Shown: positions 1-9,524 of the stretch, piece by piece
Numbering within the stretch: the first letter of the stretch is position 1
Layout of the letters: each line of letters opens with the position of its first letter
Translations under genes and position numbers: made by a program
The notes under the pieces: model-generated
Seen by the model: the letters and a program-made list of their open reading frames with translations, nothing else
Told to the model about the DNA's origin: nothing
Databases searched by the model: none
DNA from: Oscillospiraceae bacterium
Lineage (GTDB): Bacteria; Bacillota; Clostridia; Oscillospirales; Ruminococcaceae
Direction: 5' to 3'
DNA length: 60,775 nt
Assembly (NCBI GenBank): GCA_009781425.1
Contig: WQYC01000012.1
Span: forward strand, 1 to 60,775

Positions 1-176
1 ACACATGACGAGCGCAATATATTGATAATGTTTAGGCATTATGCAAATTGCCGAAAATGCAAAAATATGTTAGAATTAATTTGTATAAAATGAGGAAATA
101 CAGAAAATCTGAAACTTTTTTCGTCTTTATATTGTTTTATATATAAGACAAAATAGTAAAAATGGAGGAATACTTA

Positions 177-2750
177 ATGAAAATCGGGAATTTTGCGAAA
201 CTAAAGAGAATCTCGGCGGTGTTTACCGCGCTGGCACTTGTACTTATCATGATTCCGACTGCGGCGGCGGAGGATTTTATACCCGTGACGGATATTATGG
301 ACGGTCCCACCAACGCAGTGACGGGCACTCCGCTCACGCTGAACGCTACAGTTTTTCCTTTTGAGGCGGCACAGGAGATAATCTGGACTGTCAATAATGC
401 CGGAACGACAGGCGCAACGATTAACGGTGCGATTTTTAATGCGACTTCGGCGGGGACGGCGGAGGTAACAGCGACTGCGGGAGGGTTCAGCAAGGTTTTT
501 CCGATTACGGTTGAAGCCGCGTTTGTTCCTGTGGCTAATATAGCTAATATTCCCGCGAATCAGACAGTGGGAAGCTTTCCGCTTGACGGCGTTGTCGAGC
601 CTGAGAATGCGACAAACAAAGGCATTATATGGACAGTTGTCACTCCCGGAACAACGGGCGCGTCAATCGCGGGTACAACGCTCACCACGACTAACACGGG
701 AGATGTTCTGATTCGTGCGTCAATCGCAAACGGATTAGCGAATGATGCGGCTTTTGTAAAAGAATTTTCAATTACAATCGGCACGCAAACTATAACAAGC
801 GCGTCTGTTCAGGTTTCTGCACCCGAAACCTTCGGGAAGCGTCCTGAAGCTGCCACTACGCCGACAAATGCGAATTATACAGTAAGCTCGGTTACCTGGA
901 GAGTGGGGTCGACGGCGTTCTCAGGGGCTTCCTTCGTGGGGAGTACCCGCTATACCGCCGATGTAAGAATAGCGGCGAAGCCCGGCTTCGTTTTTGCGGA
1001 AGGTGCAGCGTTTACAGGAAATATAAATTCTAACCGCGCGGCTTTAACCCGCAATAACGACGGTACGATTACGATGGCTTTTGAATTCTCCGCTACCAGA
1101 GCGGCAAGCGTTCTGCCTACCGCTCCGCAGAACTTTAAAGCCGAGGGCGGGAATAATCAAGTCCGCCTTACCTGGACTGCACCTACAAACAGCGGCGGCA
1201 GTTCTATAACGAGATACCAGGTTTCATACGGGCTGTCTGCGAATTACGTCAGAAACTGGGAAGATATACGCAATTCTAACGCTGCAACAACGTCGTACAC
1301 TGTAACAGGTCTTGAAAACGACATGGAATATACCTTCGAGCTGAGAGCGGTGAACAGCCCTTACGGCGGCGGGATTGAAACGCCTGCAATTAAAGAAAAG
1401 CCGATTGGAACGGCGACAGTTCCGCAGAACTTCCGCGTTTCTCCCGGTAACGGAAATGTTTTGATTTCATGGACACCTCCGTCATTTACGGGCGGGACAA
1501 TTACTGCTTATGAGTTTTCATACGCGCCGGCGGGTAGCTACGCCGAGGAGTGGCAGGAGGTTCCGCGCAGCGGCTCGGGCTCAAGCGTACCGCTCAGCTA
1601 TCTTCTTACCGAGGTTACAAACGGCGTTGAATACACCTTCCAAATCAGAGCGGTCAACGCGAACGGCGAGGGCGTTGCTTCCGAAAAGGTTAACGGTATG
1701 CCTGCAGTAAACGTGCTGTCTGCGCCGAGAAGCTTCACTGCAACAGCAGGGAATGAGCAGGTTGTGCTTGCCTGGACTGCTCCGCAGAGCACAGGCGGCA
1801 ATAATATAACAAGGTATCAGTATTCACAGCTGACAACCTCGGGAACTCCGGCATGGAAAGACATTCCCGATTCAGGTGCGACTACGACTTCGTACACAAT
1901 TACGGGGCTGACCAACGGAACTACTTATTTCTTTGAAGTCCGCGCAATCAGCGGAACGACTGTTCAGGGCTCGACATCGGGCGTGAGACTGGCGACACCT
2001 GCCGCGCCGATTTCCAACTCAACTACATCTGTGGATAACAGAGCCTCGGATATTCAAACAGCGGCGAATAACAACACCGGTCAGAATATCACGGTTGCAA
2101 TGACTGCGGGCTCGAACTCGATTTCTAAAGCTGTTCTTGATTCAATCAGAGGTAAGAACGTAAACATTATTCTTGATTTCGGCGCAGTGGGCAGGGTTTC
2201 GATTAACGGCGAAAGTGTTAATAATACTAACGGCGCGGCGACGCTGAACTTGAATCTTCAGCGCGCTTCCGGAACTACCACTATGCTGACCGATTATAAT
2301 ATCCCGAAAGCCAATATTGATGCGCGGAATCCTTTGCCTGTTCATCAGCTTAAAATCGGTACGGGTGCGGCTGTCGCGATAAGCGGCACAGCTACTGTCA
2401 ATGTCGGTGACGCGAACTCAGGCAGAAATGCAATCCTCTGCAAATATAACGCAGATACAAAGGAGTTTGAGGTCGTAAGCTCCGCGGTAATCACTTCAAA
2501 CGGAAGCGCGGCGATTAACTTTACATCAACAGGCGATTACGTGGTTATTGTTCAGCGTGACGGCGACGTGACGGGAACGGGAGCGGTTGAAACTGGCGAC
2601 GCGCTCGAAATTCTCAGAGCTGTGGCAGGAATCGTAAAGCTTGATTCTGTTCAAATGCACGTGGCGAGCTCAAGGCGGGACGGCACGGTTACTTCAAACG
2701 ACGCGTTGGTTATTTTGCGGCGCGTTGCAGGATTTATAGAAATTACATAA
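177..2750 (+). CDS. Secreted multidomain protein: Ig-like, three fibronectin type III, degenerate dockerin-like tail
   Basis: An in-frame ATG at 162 overlaps the GGAGG ribosome binding site (164-168), so the ATG at 177, 8 nt after it, is the likely start and gives 857 residues. The N-terminus is a classic signal peptide: basic MKIGNFAKLKR, a hydrophobic core, then TAAAEDF. Two bacterial Ig-like repeats (about 30-195) share the pattern WTV..PGTTGA. Three fibronectin III domains follow, starting near TAPQNF, TVPQNF and SAPRSF with the typical LxWTAP strand. A linker domain leads to about 60 C-terminal residues with two dockerin-like half-repeats (GDVTGTGAVETGDALEILRA and RDGTVTSNDALVILRR). The calcium-binding Asp/Asn positions are partly replaced, so true cohesin binding is doubtful. 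The protein is probably an extracellular adhesin or a scaffold-attached protein; no catalytic domain was seen. It is a single gene, convergent with the operon to its right. Confidence 0.85.
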   Translation: MKIGNFAKLKRISAVFTALALVLIMIPTAAAEDFIPVTDIMDGPTNAVTGTPLTLNATVFPFEAAQEIIWTVNNAGTTGATINGAIFNATSAGTAEVTATAGGFSKVFPITVEAAFVPVANIANIPANQTVGSFPLDGVVEPENATNKGIIWTVVTPGTTGASIAGTTLTTTNTGDVLIRASIANGLANDAAFVKEFSITIGTQTITSASVQVSAPETFGKRPEAATTPTNANYTVSSVTWRVGSTAFSGASFVGSTRYTADVRIAAKPGFVFAEGAAFTGNINSNRAALTRNNDGTITMAFEFSATRAASVLPTAPQNFKAEGGNNQVRLTWTAPTNSGGSSITRYQVSYGLSANYVRNWEDIRNSNAATTSYTVTGLENDMEYTFELRAVNSPYGGGIETPAIKEKPIGTATVPQNFRVSPGNGNVLISWTPPSFTGGTITAYEFSYAPAGSYAEEWQEVPRSGSGSSVPLSYLLTEVTNGVEYTFQIRAVNANGEGVASEKVNGMPAVNVLSAPRSFTATAGNEQVVLAWTAPQSTGGNNITRYQYSQLTTSGTPAWKDIPDSGATTTSYTITGLTNGTTYFFEVRAISGTTVQGSTSGVRLATPAAPISNSTTSVDNRASDIQTAANNNTGQNITVAMTAGSNSISKAVLDSIRGKNVNIILDFGAVGRVSINGESVNNTNGAATLNLNLQRASGTTTMLTDYNIPKANIDARNPLPVHQLKIGTGAAVAISGTATVNVGDANSGRNAILCKYNADTKEFEVVSSAVITSNGSAAINFTSTGDYVVIVQRDGDVTGTGAVETGDALEILRAVAGIVKLDSVQMHVASSRRDGTVTSNDALVILRRVAGFIEIT

Positions 2751-2757
2751 GAATATT

Positions 2758-2797
2758 TAAAAAACCGCCGCTGTTTTCATAACAGCGGCGGTTTTTA
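2758..2797. terminator. Bidirectional rho-independent terminator
   Basis: An A-rich run leads into a GC-rich perfect stem (AACCGCCGCTGTT pairing with AACAGCGGCGGTT) with a 5-nt loop and a following T-run. It lies between two convergent genes and can serve both strands. Confidence 0.93.
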
Positions 2798-2810
2798 TGA
2801 TTATTACTTT

Positions 2811-3722
2811 CTATTCTTCCTTGTAATTCACCGCGTCATAAAACGCATCAGGTAAATCCCATCTGCGCCATGAATTTTCTGCCGCGCTGTAGGTCTCTCC
2901 CTTGTATTCCACGTTTTCGAGCGATGAGCAGTCCATGAAGGCGTTCATGTTTATACCCGAAACGCTGTCAGGAATTACAATGCTTTTTAGTTTTTCCGCG
3001 CTCATAAACGCGCTTCCGCCGATTTGCTGAACGCTGTCAGGAATGGTTACCTGCTCGAGTGACGAGCAACCGTTGAAAGTACCGTTGTTAATTATAGTCA
3101 CGCCGCTCGGAATTATAAAAGAAGTAAGCGACGCGCAGTTTTGGAACGCGCGCTCTCCGATAGTGACGACGCTTTCGGGAATGTTAATATTTACAAGCTC
3201 TGTGCAATTTTCAAAAGCGCGTTCGCCGATTAAAGTAACGCCGTCGGGTAAAACAACAGTTTCTAATTTTTCACAGCCTAAGAACGCTTCGGGGCTTATA
3301 ACCATAATCCCGCTTGGAATAGTGATTTTCGTGAGCGATGTACAAAGGCTGAGCACGCCGTATTCAATGCCGGAGAGCTTTTGCGGGATTGAAACGGCTT
3401 CTAAGCTTTTGCAGCCTAAAAATGCAGTTTTGCCGATAGTTACGACGCTTTCGGGGATTGTGATATGTTTAAGTTCCGCGCAAAGACTGAAGGCGCCGTC
3501 GCCGATAGTTATAACGCCGTCCGGAAGAATTATATCGGTGAGCTCTTCTAATCCGAAAAAAGCAGTGTTTGCGATACCCGTCACCGAGCTGCCGTCAATT
3601 TTATCCGGTATGCGGACTTGTGTAGCTTCTCCTGTGTATTTGCATATTTCTGCGCTTCCTGCGGCTGTGACATTGATTTCAAAGTCGCTTTCGGCGTTGA
3701 AAGGGATTTTTGTGATTGTCAT
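2811..3722 (-). CDS. Leucine-rich-repeat (BspA / LRR_5 type) protein without signal peptide
   Basis: The 303-residue product consists mostly of about ten 23-residue repeats with the pattern L..I.IP.SV..IG..AF..C..L, the TpLRR/BspA-like LRR_5 family found in surface proteins of gut anaerobes and protists. No signal peptide, membrane segment or anchor is visible. The copy starts MTITKIPF and appears cytoplasmic unless exported another way, possibly by the secretion system encoded nearby (inference). The start is supported by AAGGAG just upstream. The gene begins 3 nt after the stop of the phosphatase gene and is the last gene of the minus-strand partner-switching operon. LRR proteins usually mediate protein-protein contacts, and the partner here is unknown. 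Confidence 0.88.
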   Translation of the reverse strand: MTITKIPFNAESDFEINVTAAGSAEICKYTGEATQVRIPDKIDGSSVTGIANTAFFGLEELTDIILPDGVITIGDGAFSLCAELKHITIPESVVTIGKTAFLGCKSLEAVSIPQKLSGIEYGVLSLCTSLTKITIPSGIMVISPEAFLGCEKLETVVLPDGVTLIGERAFENCTELVNINIPESVVTIGERAFQNCASLTSFIIPSGVTIINNGTFNGCSSLEQVTIPDSVQQIGGSAFMSAEKLKSIVIPDSVSGINMNAFMDCSSLENVEYKGETYSAAENSWRRWDLPDAFYDAVNYKEE

Positions 3723-3725
3723 GTT

Positions 3726-5318
3726 TTACTCTCCTTTATATTTAAGCATAAGCATTGTTATATCATCGGCTTGCGGGGCTTCCCCCGCGAACGTATCAAT
3801 CTCGGATTTTATATGCGTTGTAAATTCTTCAAGGGTGTTATATTCGCATTTATTTGCTTCCTCCAACAGGCGCGGGTCGCTGAATAAGTTATCGTCAATG
3901 TCATGCGCCTCGGTGACGCCGTCGGTATAAAGGAAGATTTCGTCGCCGGGCTCAAAGGTAATTTCGCCTTCCGTGAAAACCATGCCTTCCATTCCCGCAA
4001 GCACGAAGCCAACTTTTGTTTCAAGCCAGTTGAATTTGCCGTTATGCTTTAAGACAGGTGGGTTATGCCCTGCGTTCACGAAGGTGAATTTCCCGCTTTT
4101 TATATTCAAGTAACCCATAAACGCCGTAACAAACATCTCCGCGTCGTTATTTTCGCAGAGCATATCGTTTGAAATCATGAAGACCTCTTTAGGGGATAAT
4201 CCGCGTTGAGCGTTAGTTTTTATCAGAGTCTTTGCAATAACCATAAACAGCGCGGCAGGGACGCCCTTGCCGGAAACGTCAGCCATTACGATAGCAAGCG
4301 TGTTTTTATCCACAAAGAAAAAGTCATAGAAGTCGCCGCCGACTTCTTTTGCGGGCTGCATGGAAGCGAAGATTTCAAGCTCGTTAAGCTTAGGGAAGAC
4401 GCGCGGAAGCATACTCGCCTGAATCTGCGTCGCAACAGTCAGTTCTGCGCCTATACGTTCACGCTCGGCGGTAACTGCCGTCAGATTGTCAATGTAGGTA
4501 ATCATGTCCGATGTCATTTTTTCTATACTGTGAGAAAGCGTTTCGATTTCGTCTTTGGTTTTAATCGAGCTGATGATAGGCTTGAGCTCTTCGTCGGGGC
4601 TGTGATTTACGAAGTTTTCTGTATTAAACGAAAGATTTTGTATCGGGGCAGTGATTTTTCTTCTCAAATAAATAATCGTCAGCGATGTAAATATGAACAT
4701 GATTACAGCCGCGCCGATAATAACGGTGATTACATATCTTTCGACAGTCGAAATGATTGTATCCATGTTTATTTCCGCCGCCAAAACCCCGATAATATCG
4801 CCGCTTGAGCTTCTGACCGCGCGATACGCGCCCATCATGTATCCATATTCGGACACAGTGGGAATATACCATATATCGTTATTTGATAAGCTGTTTATCC
4901 GCTCGTAAATCTCGGCAGGGAGCGGGTCTCTGTTGTTCAGAGAAACGATGAATTCTCTTTCCTGCAGAGCGTTTACCTCCGCTTGTGTAAAAGCATTTAT
5001 GTAATAAATCATTTCGTTGCCGTCGGGCTTAAAGAGGTACAGAAATGTAATTCCTGTTCTTTCCTTGATGGCGTTGAAGCCCGGCTGCGATACATAATTA
5101 TATGTATCGCTTTTTTGATTTGTTTTAAGGCAGTTCACCATATCGTCGGCGTCAACATAAGCGTCAGCAAGCATCAGAGCCGCCGCCGCGAATTCGCGGT
5201 AGCGGTCTAATACTGCGTTCATGTAGGTGTTATATCCGATGACGGCAGTGGAAAGGCTCAGCGCCACCGAAAATACACACATTATAATTATTAATTTTCT
5301 GCTCAGTCCTCGAAACAT
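3726..5318 (-). CDS. Membrane SpoIIE/RsbU-type PP2C phosphatase with extracytoplasmic sensor and HAMP
   Basis: Predicted role: to dephosphorylate a phospho-STAS antagonist (RsbV/SpoIIAA type) in response to an outside signal, resetting a partner switch. Layout of the 530 residues: membrane segment 8-28; extracytoplasmic Cache-like sensor 30-195; membrane segment 196-218; HAMP and coiled-coil linker 219-295; SpoIIE PP2C domain about 300-528. Metal-binding landmarks are intact: GGDFYD (D329), ADVSGKG (D347), NAGHNPP, YTDG (D466) and ADDIT (D518, D519). The same operon encodes a STAS protein and an RsbW-like kinase, and a second STAS gene sits in the secretion block, so candidate substrates are local. 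It is separated from the upstream cysteine-rich gene by a short gap and sits 3 nt before the LRR gene. Confidence 0.93.
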   Translation of the reverse strand: MFRGLSRKLIIIMCVFSVALSLSTAVIGYNTYMNAVLDRYREFAAAALMLADAYVDADDMVNCLKTNQKSDTYNYVSQPGFNAIKERTGITFLYLFKPDGNEMIYYINAFTQAEVNALQEREFIVSLNNRDPLPAEIYERINSLSNNDIWYIPTVSEYGYMMGAYRAVRSSSGDIIGVLAAEINMDTIISTVERYVITVIIGAAVIMFIFTSLTIIYLRRKITAPIQNLSFNTENFVNHSPDEELKPIISSIKTKDEIETLSHSIEKMTSDMITYIDNLTAVTAERERIGAELTVATQIQASMLPRVFPKLNELEIFASMQPAKEVGGDFYDFFFVDKNTLAIVMADVSGKGVPAALFMVIAKTLIKTNAQRGLSPKEVFMISNDMLCENNDAEMFVTAFMGYLNIKSGKFTFVNAGHNPPVLKHNGKFNWLETKVGFVLAGMEGMVFTEGEITFEPGDEIFLYTDGVTEAHDIDDNLFSDPRLLEEANKCEYNTLEEFTTHIKSEIDTFAGEAPQADDITMLMLKYKGE

Positions 5319-5342
5319 ATTATTATTAACCTGCCTTTAAGC

Positions 5343-8300
5343 TTATAAGAGCTTGAATTTTCTTCTTTTCGCCGTAATAGCCGCGCCTGTGCCTATCGCC
5401 GCACCTACTCCCACAATGGAAGCTGTTACTATTAACGCAGTGCTGCTCGTGCCGGCGGCTTCGCTTTCAAAAATTCCCGCTCCTGCCGCAACAATATCAT
5501 CAAATACGCTGCTCGCTTGATTATTATTCTGAACAGCCTGCTCCGTGTGAGGCGGAGCTATAACAGCGACAGGTGATTCATTGCTGAAAACATAGAAAGA
5601 TGCGTTGTTGATTACAACTGTGACAGAGCCGTCTGCATTTATAACGAATTCGTCCTTTTCAATAATTTCTCTGTTGCCGCCGACATAGTAAAGCTTTGCG
5701 GAATCTATGCTTATCCCGCTTGCTTCCAATTGCTCAACTGTAAAGTTAAATTCAATGTCAAAGCCGAAATATCCGCGGTGGTTCGGTATAATTAACAATG
5801 AATCGGCAGAAATCGCTACATTATTGACAGTTTCGGAAGTCTCGGTGATAAACACGTTCACGTTCAAATCAAACATATCTGCTCCGAATTGAATTGAAGA
5901 GTTTATAATTGTATACGAGAAGCCGTTATCAAGAACAACTGTTAAGTTTTTACCGGATATATAAAGCGCCATAAGCATTTCCGCAGTTAATACAGTTCCT
6001 TCTGTTTCACTGAGTATAAGCGTCGGATTGCTTGAACTGAGGATTTCATTGAAGGCTTCATCTTCTATTATCTGATAATCCTCCGGATTACCGATAATTC
6101 CTATGCTTGTGGTTTCTTCGTCTATACGCTGAACCCGCGAGGGAGCGGAAGAGCCGGTATCCGAATTATTGTTTTCCGTTAAATCCGAAGTTGTATTATT
6201 TGTAATCGGGGGAGGTAATACATCGGTGTTAATCGGCGGAGGAAGAATATCGCTGCTGCTGTTATTATTTCCCTGCTCTGAATTATTCGGAGCAGCTTCC
6301 TGTGGGGTTATTGAATTATTATCCTCGGCAGGAGGCGAATCGGGGTCAGCGAATTGTGTGCGCGAGGGTGTTCTGCCGCCGCCGCCGGAGTTGTTGTTAT
6401 TACCGGGGTTATTATTGCCTGGATTATCGCCGCCGTTGCCCGGGTTATCGCCGCCGTTGCCCGGGTTATCGCCGCCGTTGCCCGGGTTATCGCCGCCGTT
6501 GCCGGGGTTGTCGCCGCCGTTGCCCGGGTTATCGCCGCCGTTGCCGGGGTTGTCGCCGCCGTTACCGGGGTTATTGGGCGTAGAGCTTGATTCGAGAGCA
6601 CTCTTAGGAATTAAAAAGTAGTTCGAGAACTTGGATAACAGCACGGTAATATTTCCGTCCTCGCCAACAATCGGGTCGGGGTCAATACGGACATACTCGT
6701 ATTGCGGCGGGTTTGTGCCGGGTTTTTGATGGATTCCGAAAACCGCATACGGCTCGCCCGCGTGTTCCGTTCCGACGTAAATAGACACAGAAATCGCGTC
6801 TTCTTTGTCAAGCTCAGAAATGTTAACTATTTTATTGGGGTCAACAGTATATTGCAATTTAATGTCATAGCCGAGAACAGCTATGTTTTTTATTGCTTCC
6901 TCGTCACCCTCAATCCCGCTGATTAAGTCGTCGATAATATTTTCGGTTTCGTTGCCGAAATATTTGTTCAGGAAGCCCGATAAATCTTCCTTTTTCTCGG
7001 GCGCGTTATTTATTTCGTTTACGTTGAGCAGCAAATAATAAGGCTCGTTTAACGCTACATTTTGATTGTTGTTAGCTTTAACAACAGCTCCTGCGAGGAT
7101 TTCAGTTAAAACGCTGAAATTCTCACTCAGTGCGCCGCTTGTATAAACTTCATTTACGTCAGTTTCGCCGTTAATATCACCGTAGTTGATTATTTGACCG
7201 TCTCCTACGGTGACGATATTTCCGATAATCGTGCTGTTGTTGATTAACTTGCCGGAAACACTCACTGTTGCGCCTTCTAATATAGTTAACACAGAGGGAA
7301 ATTGTATCGTGGTGTCGCCGCCAAGTGTAATATTACCGTTGATTATAAGTTCAGGGACTCGTATGGCACTTGCATGAATAATACCGCCGTTAAATTCTAC
7401 TATAATATCCTTGCCGTTAGTACCGATACCGGGATAAAAGTTTCCGGCTCCGTCAAAACGAGAATTATAAGCAAAAACTTCCCCGCCGTTTATTATAATA
7501 CTACCACCTTCGCCGCCGCCGCCACCGCCGATTCCTACACCACCAGCTACTCCATGAGATGTAACCTTACCCCCGTTAATTGTAATAATACCGGCACCAC
7601 CCCATTGACCGCCACCGATTCCCGCTGCATCCACAGCATTAAAATCCCTGTGGATATATACTTCGCCACCGTTTATAGTAATTATACCGCCACTGCCGCG
7701 AATACTGCCGCCAATGCCTGCTGCCATGCTACCGCCGACGGTCGAAACATTTACGATTGCGTTATTTTCTATGGTAATTATGCCGCCGTGTCCATCAATA
7801 CCATGATTATTACCGCCAATATTAAAGTGGCTTCCTGCGCCTATTCCTGCGGCATTTCGAGCACCAAAGACCGTTACTTTAGCATCGCCGCCTATATTAA
7901 TCGTTCCGCCTGTTCTGAAAAAGCCGCCGCCGATTCCTGCGCCAGTACGAGTCACCCATTGGTTATCGTAGCCGCCGCCGTATGCGTTGACAGTACCGCC
8001 GGTTATAGTAATTACACCGTGATTCGTGTTATCGGTTTCGCCTTGACCGCCGTTACTGCGGCTTCCCGAGCCCGCGCCAATCCCTGCACCACTGCCGTCA
8101 GCGTGATTGGCAGCTTCAACCCAACCGCCGTATGCGTTGACCGTGCCGCCGGTTATAGAAATATTGCCGCCGTGGTTGTTTCCGCCTTCGCCGCCGCCGC
8201 CGATTCCTGCCGCACCTCTGCCGCCTGTTGCAGTGACGTGTCCGCCGGTTATGGTGATATTCCCGCCTGTTCTGCTTCTTCCGCCGCCGATACCTGCACC

Positions 8301-9524
8301 GCCGCCCCAGCCGCTGTTTGTGCCGCCGTTAGCGATTATCGTACCGCCGCTTATAGTGATGTTACCGCCATTTTCGTTACTACCGATTCCTGCGGCACGG
8401 TTATTACCCGTAGCTGTCAGCTTGCCTGTACCGTTAATTGTAAGCGTTGTACCTTCGGTTGCGTGTATACCCGCACGGTCTTCGCCTGCTGTTAATGTAT
8501 TTACACCTGCAAGTGTGAGGGTTAAGTTTGCCGCATTGTTCAGCATAATCGGTGCTTGAGCATAGCCGAGTCCTGTTATCGAAGCGTTGTTTAAGGTTAT
8601 GTTTGCCGTTCCGTTTACAGTAATACGCCGCTGACTGTCTGCGTTGCTTCCCGTAACTGTTACGTCTGCGCCGCTACTGACAGTGTAAATATTGCCTGAT
8701 AAAGACCAACCCGTTCCTGTAGTACGATTTGGGTCGTTGAGGTTGATGTAATTTGCAGGAAAGACGCAATTGCAGTTATGTTTGTCGCATAATATGCACG
8801 GAAGACAAAAATTACAACAATCCGCGCACCCGCCGCAACCGAGACATTCGTCCATGCAATCCTCGCAGACCTTGCACTTTACGCAACCGTAGCCGTCCGT
8901 TGAGGGGCAGGAACTGCATTTAATGACACAGCCGCAATCTCGTATACAGCAGTTATCACACATCGCCGAATCATCGCATAAGCCGCTTCCAAACTGCCAG
9001 TATAAGCAGTCTGAGCAATAGCCGCAGACGCCTGCACATATAGCAAAGCCGTAATTGTGACCGTTTTCGCACATTTTATCGACGCAGGTACAGTCATGAC
9101 ACCAGAACTGGTTACAGTCATAACAATGGTCTTTCCGACATTCATCACACCAGCCGGGACCGCCGTAGTCATCGTCGTCGCATTCACAGTAATTGCCATC
9201 GCAGTCACAGCCGTCACATTCTTCACAAAATGCATAGTCACATTCATCGCAGAAGCAGTCGGCGGCGTCACAACAATCTGCGCACTCGCCATGCCACCAG
9301 CACAAACGACCTACACAATATTCGCAGTGGTCACAGGTTTCGCACATCGCATCGCCGTATATATCCCAACAGCAATCTGCACAATCGCCGCAATTGGGAC
9401 ATACGATGTCGTGCGGATTAGGGCAACAGTCCCAATCAGCCGACGCTCCCACTATCGGCACTGCAGAAATAAGTAAAACTACCCAAGCGAGTATCGCCGA
9501 TAATATACGTTTCTTAATTTTCAT
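5343..9524 (-). CDS. Giant cell-surface protein: cysteine-rich N-terminus, Gly-rich beta-helix, PGNGGDN linker, C-terminal membrane anchor
   Basis: The 1393-residue protein starts with a signal peptide (MKIKKRILSAIL...VGASA). Residues about 34-255 contain roughly 58 cysteines, mostly in CxxC, CC and CxC spacings with many Asp/Glu/His. A repetitive region (about 270-740) follows, with recurring GAGIGGG, ITINGG and ITGGTV motifs. It resembles right-handed beta-helix or carbohydrate-binding (DUF4353-like) surface proteins. Then come an acidic domain, seven PGNGGDN repeats and a second folded region. The C-terminus is a hydrophobic segment followed by KRRKFKLL. No LPXTG was seen, so this looks like a membrane-anchored tail rather than a sortase substrate. 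The gene overlaps the kinase gene upstream by 11 nt, so the two are probably translationally coupled. Possible roles are a metal-binding or redox-sensing surface structure or an adhesin; the sequence does not decide. Confidence 0.85.
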   Translation of the reverse strand: MKIKKRILSAILAWVVLLISAVPIVGASADWDCCPNPHDIVCPNCGDCADCCWDIYGDAMCETCDHCEYCVGRLCWWHGECADCCDAADCFCDECDYAFCEECDGCDCDGNYCECDDDDYGGPGWCDECRKDHCYDCNQFWCHDCTCVDKMCENGHNYGFAICAGVCGYCSDCLYWQFGSGLCDDSAMCDNCCIRDCGCVIKCSSCPSTDGYGCVKCKVCEDCMDECLGCGGCADCCNFCLPCILCDKHNCNCVFPANYINLNDPNRTTGTGWSLSGNIYTVSSGADVTVTGSNADSQRRITVNGTANITLNNASITGLGYAQAPIMLNNAANLTLTLAGVNTLTAGEDRAGIHATEGTTLTINGTGKLTATGNNRAAGIGSNENGGNITISGGTIIANGGTNSGWGGGAGIGGGRSRTGGNITITGGHVTATGGRGAAGIGGGGEGGNNHGGNISITGGTVNAYGGWVEAANHADGSGAGIGAGSGSRSNGGQGETDNTNHGVITITGGTVNAYGGGYDNQWVTRTGAGIGGGFFRTGGTINIGGDAKVTVFGARNAAGIGAGSHFNIGGNNHGIDGHGGIITIENNAIVNVSTVGGSMAAGIGGSIRGSGGIITINGGEVYIHRDFNAVDAAGIGGGQWGGAGIITINGGKVTSHGVAGGVGIGGGGGGEGGSIIINGGEVFAYNSRFDGAGNFYPGIGTNGKDIIVEFNGGIIHASAIRVPELIINGNITLGGDTTIQFPSVLTILEGATVSVSGKLINNSTIIGNIVTVGDGQIINYGDINGETDVNEVYTSGALSENFSVLTEILAGAVVKANNNQNVALNEPYYLLLNVNEINNAPEKKEDLSGFLNKYFGNETENIIDDLISGIEGDEEAIKNIAVLGYDIKLQYTVDPNKIVNISELDKEDAISVSIYVGTEHAGEPYAVFGIHQKPGTNPPQYEYVRIDPDPIVGEDGNITVLLSKFSNYFLIPKSALESSSTPNNPGNGGDNPGNGGDNPGNGGDNPGNGGDNPGNGGDNPGNGGDNPGNGGDNPGNNNPGNNNNSGGGGRTPSRTQFADPDSPPAEDNNSITPQEAAPNNSEQGNNNSSSDILPPPINTDVLPPPITNNTTSDLTENNNSDTGSSAPSRVQRIDEETTSIGIIGNPEDYQIIEDEAFNEILSSSNPTLILSETEGTVLTAEMLMALYISGKNLTVVLDNGFSYTIINSSIQFGADMFDLNVNVFITETSETVNNVAISADSLLIIPNHRGYFGFDIEFNFTVEQLEASGISIDSAKLYYVGGNREIIEKDEFVINADGSVTVVINNASFYVFSNESPVAVIAPPHTEQAVQNNNQASSVFDDIVAAGAGIFESEAAGTSSTALIVTASIVGVGAAIGTGAAITAKRRKFKLL
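6421..6573 (-). repeat. Seven tandem 21-bp units encoding PGNGGDN
   Basis: Near-identical 21-bp units, each containing TCGCCGCC on the plus strand at 21-bp spacing, encode a flexible PGNGGDN linker. Third-base variants (CCCGGG against CCGGGG) show limited drift. Such arrays commonly vary in copy number by slippage. Confidence 0.9.

Noticed and set aside
1-160. Promoter or RNA structure before the first gene
   Set aside because: TATAAA- and TATATAAG-like stretches occur in AT-rich DNA, but no convincing -35/-10 pair or hairpin could be chosen.
2560-2750. Cellulosomal dockerin
   Set aside because: Two half-repeats are recognisable, but several calcium ligands are replaced and no cohesin or glycoside hydrolase is in the window; kept only as dockerin-like.
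3043-3930. Plus-strand 295-codon frame over the LRR gene
   Set aside because: Antisense to a clear LRR repeat gene with a good start site; it has repeat character only as a reflection.
5343-5440. Sortase-type LPXTG anchor at the end of the cysteine-rich surface protein
   Set aside because: There is a terminal hydrophobic helix and basic tail but no LPXTG-like motif before it.
6421-6573. Regular 21-bp repeats as a possible CRISPR array
   Set aside because: Units are contiguous without spacers, in frame, and encode a linker.
6169-6621. Plus-strand frame encoding LPGLSPP repeats
   Set aside because: It is the mirror of the PGNGGDN linker; short GC-rich repeats are open in several frames.
7302-8495. 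Long plus-strand open frame opposite the beta-helix region (397 codons)
   Set aside because: It is antisense to a well-supported gene, lacks a ribosome site and has no recognisable domains; it stays open because of the repetitive Gly/Ile-rich codons on the other strand.
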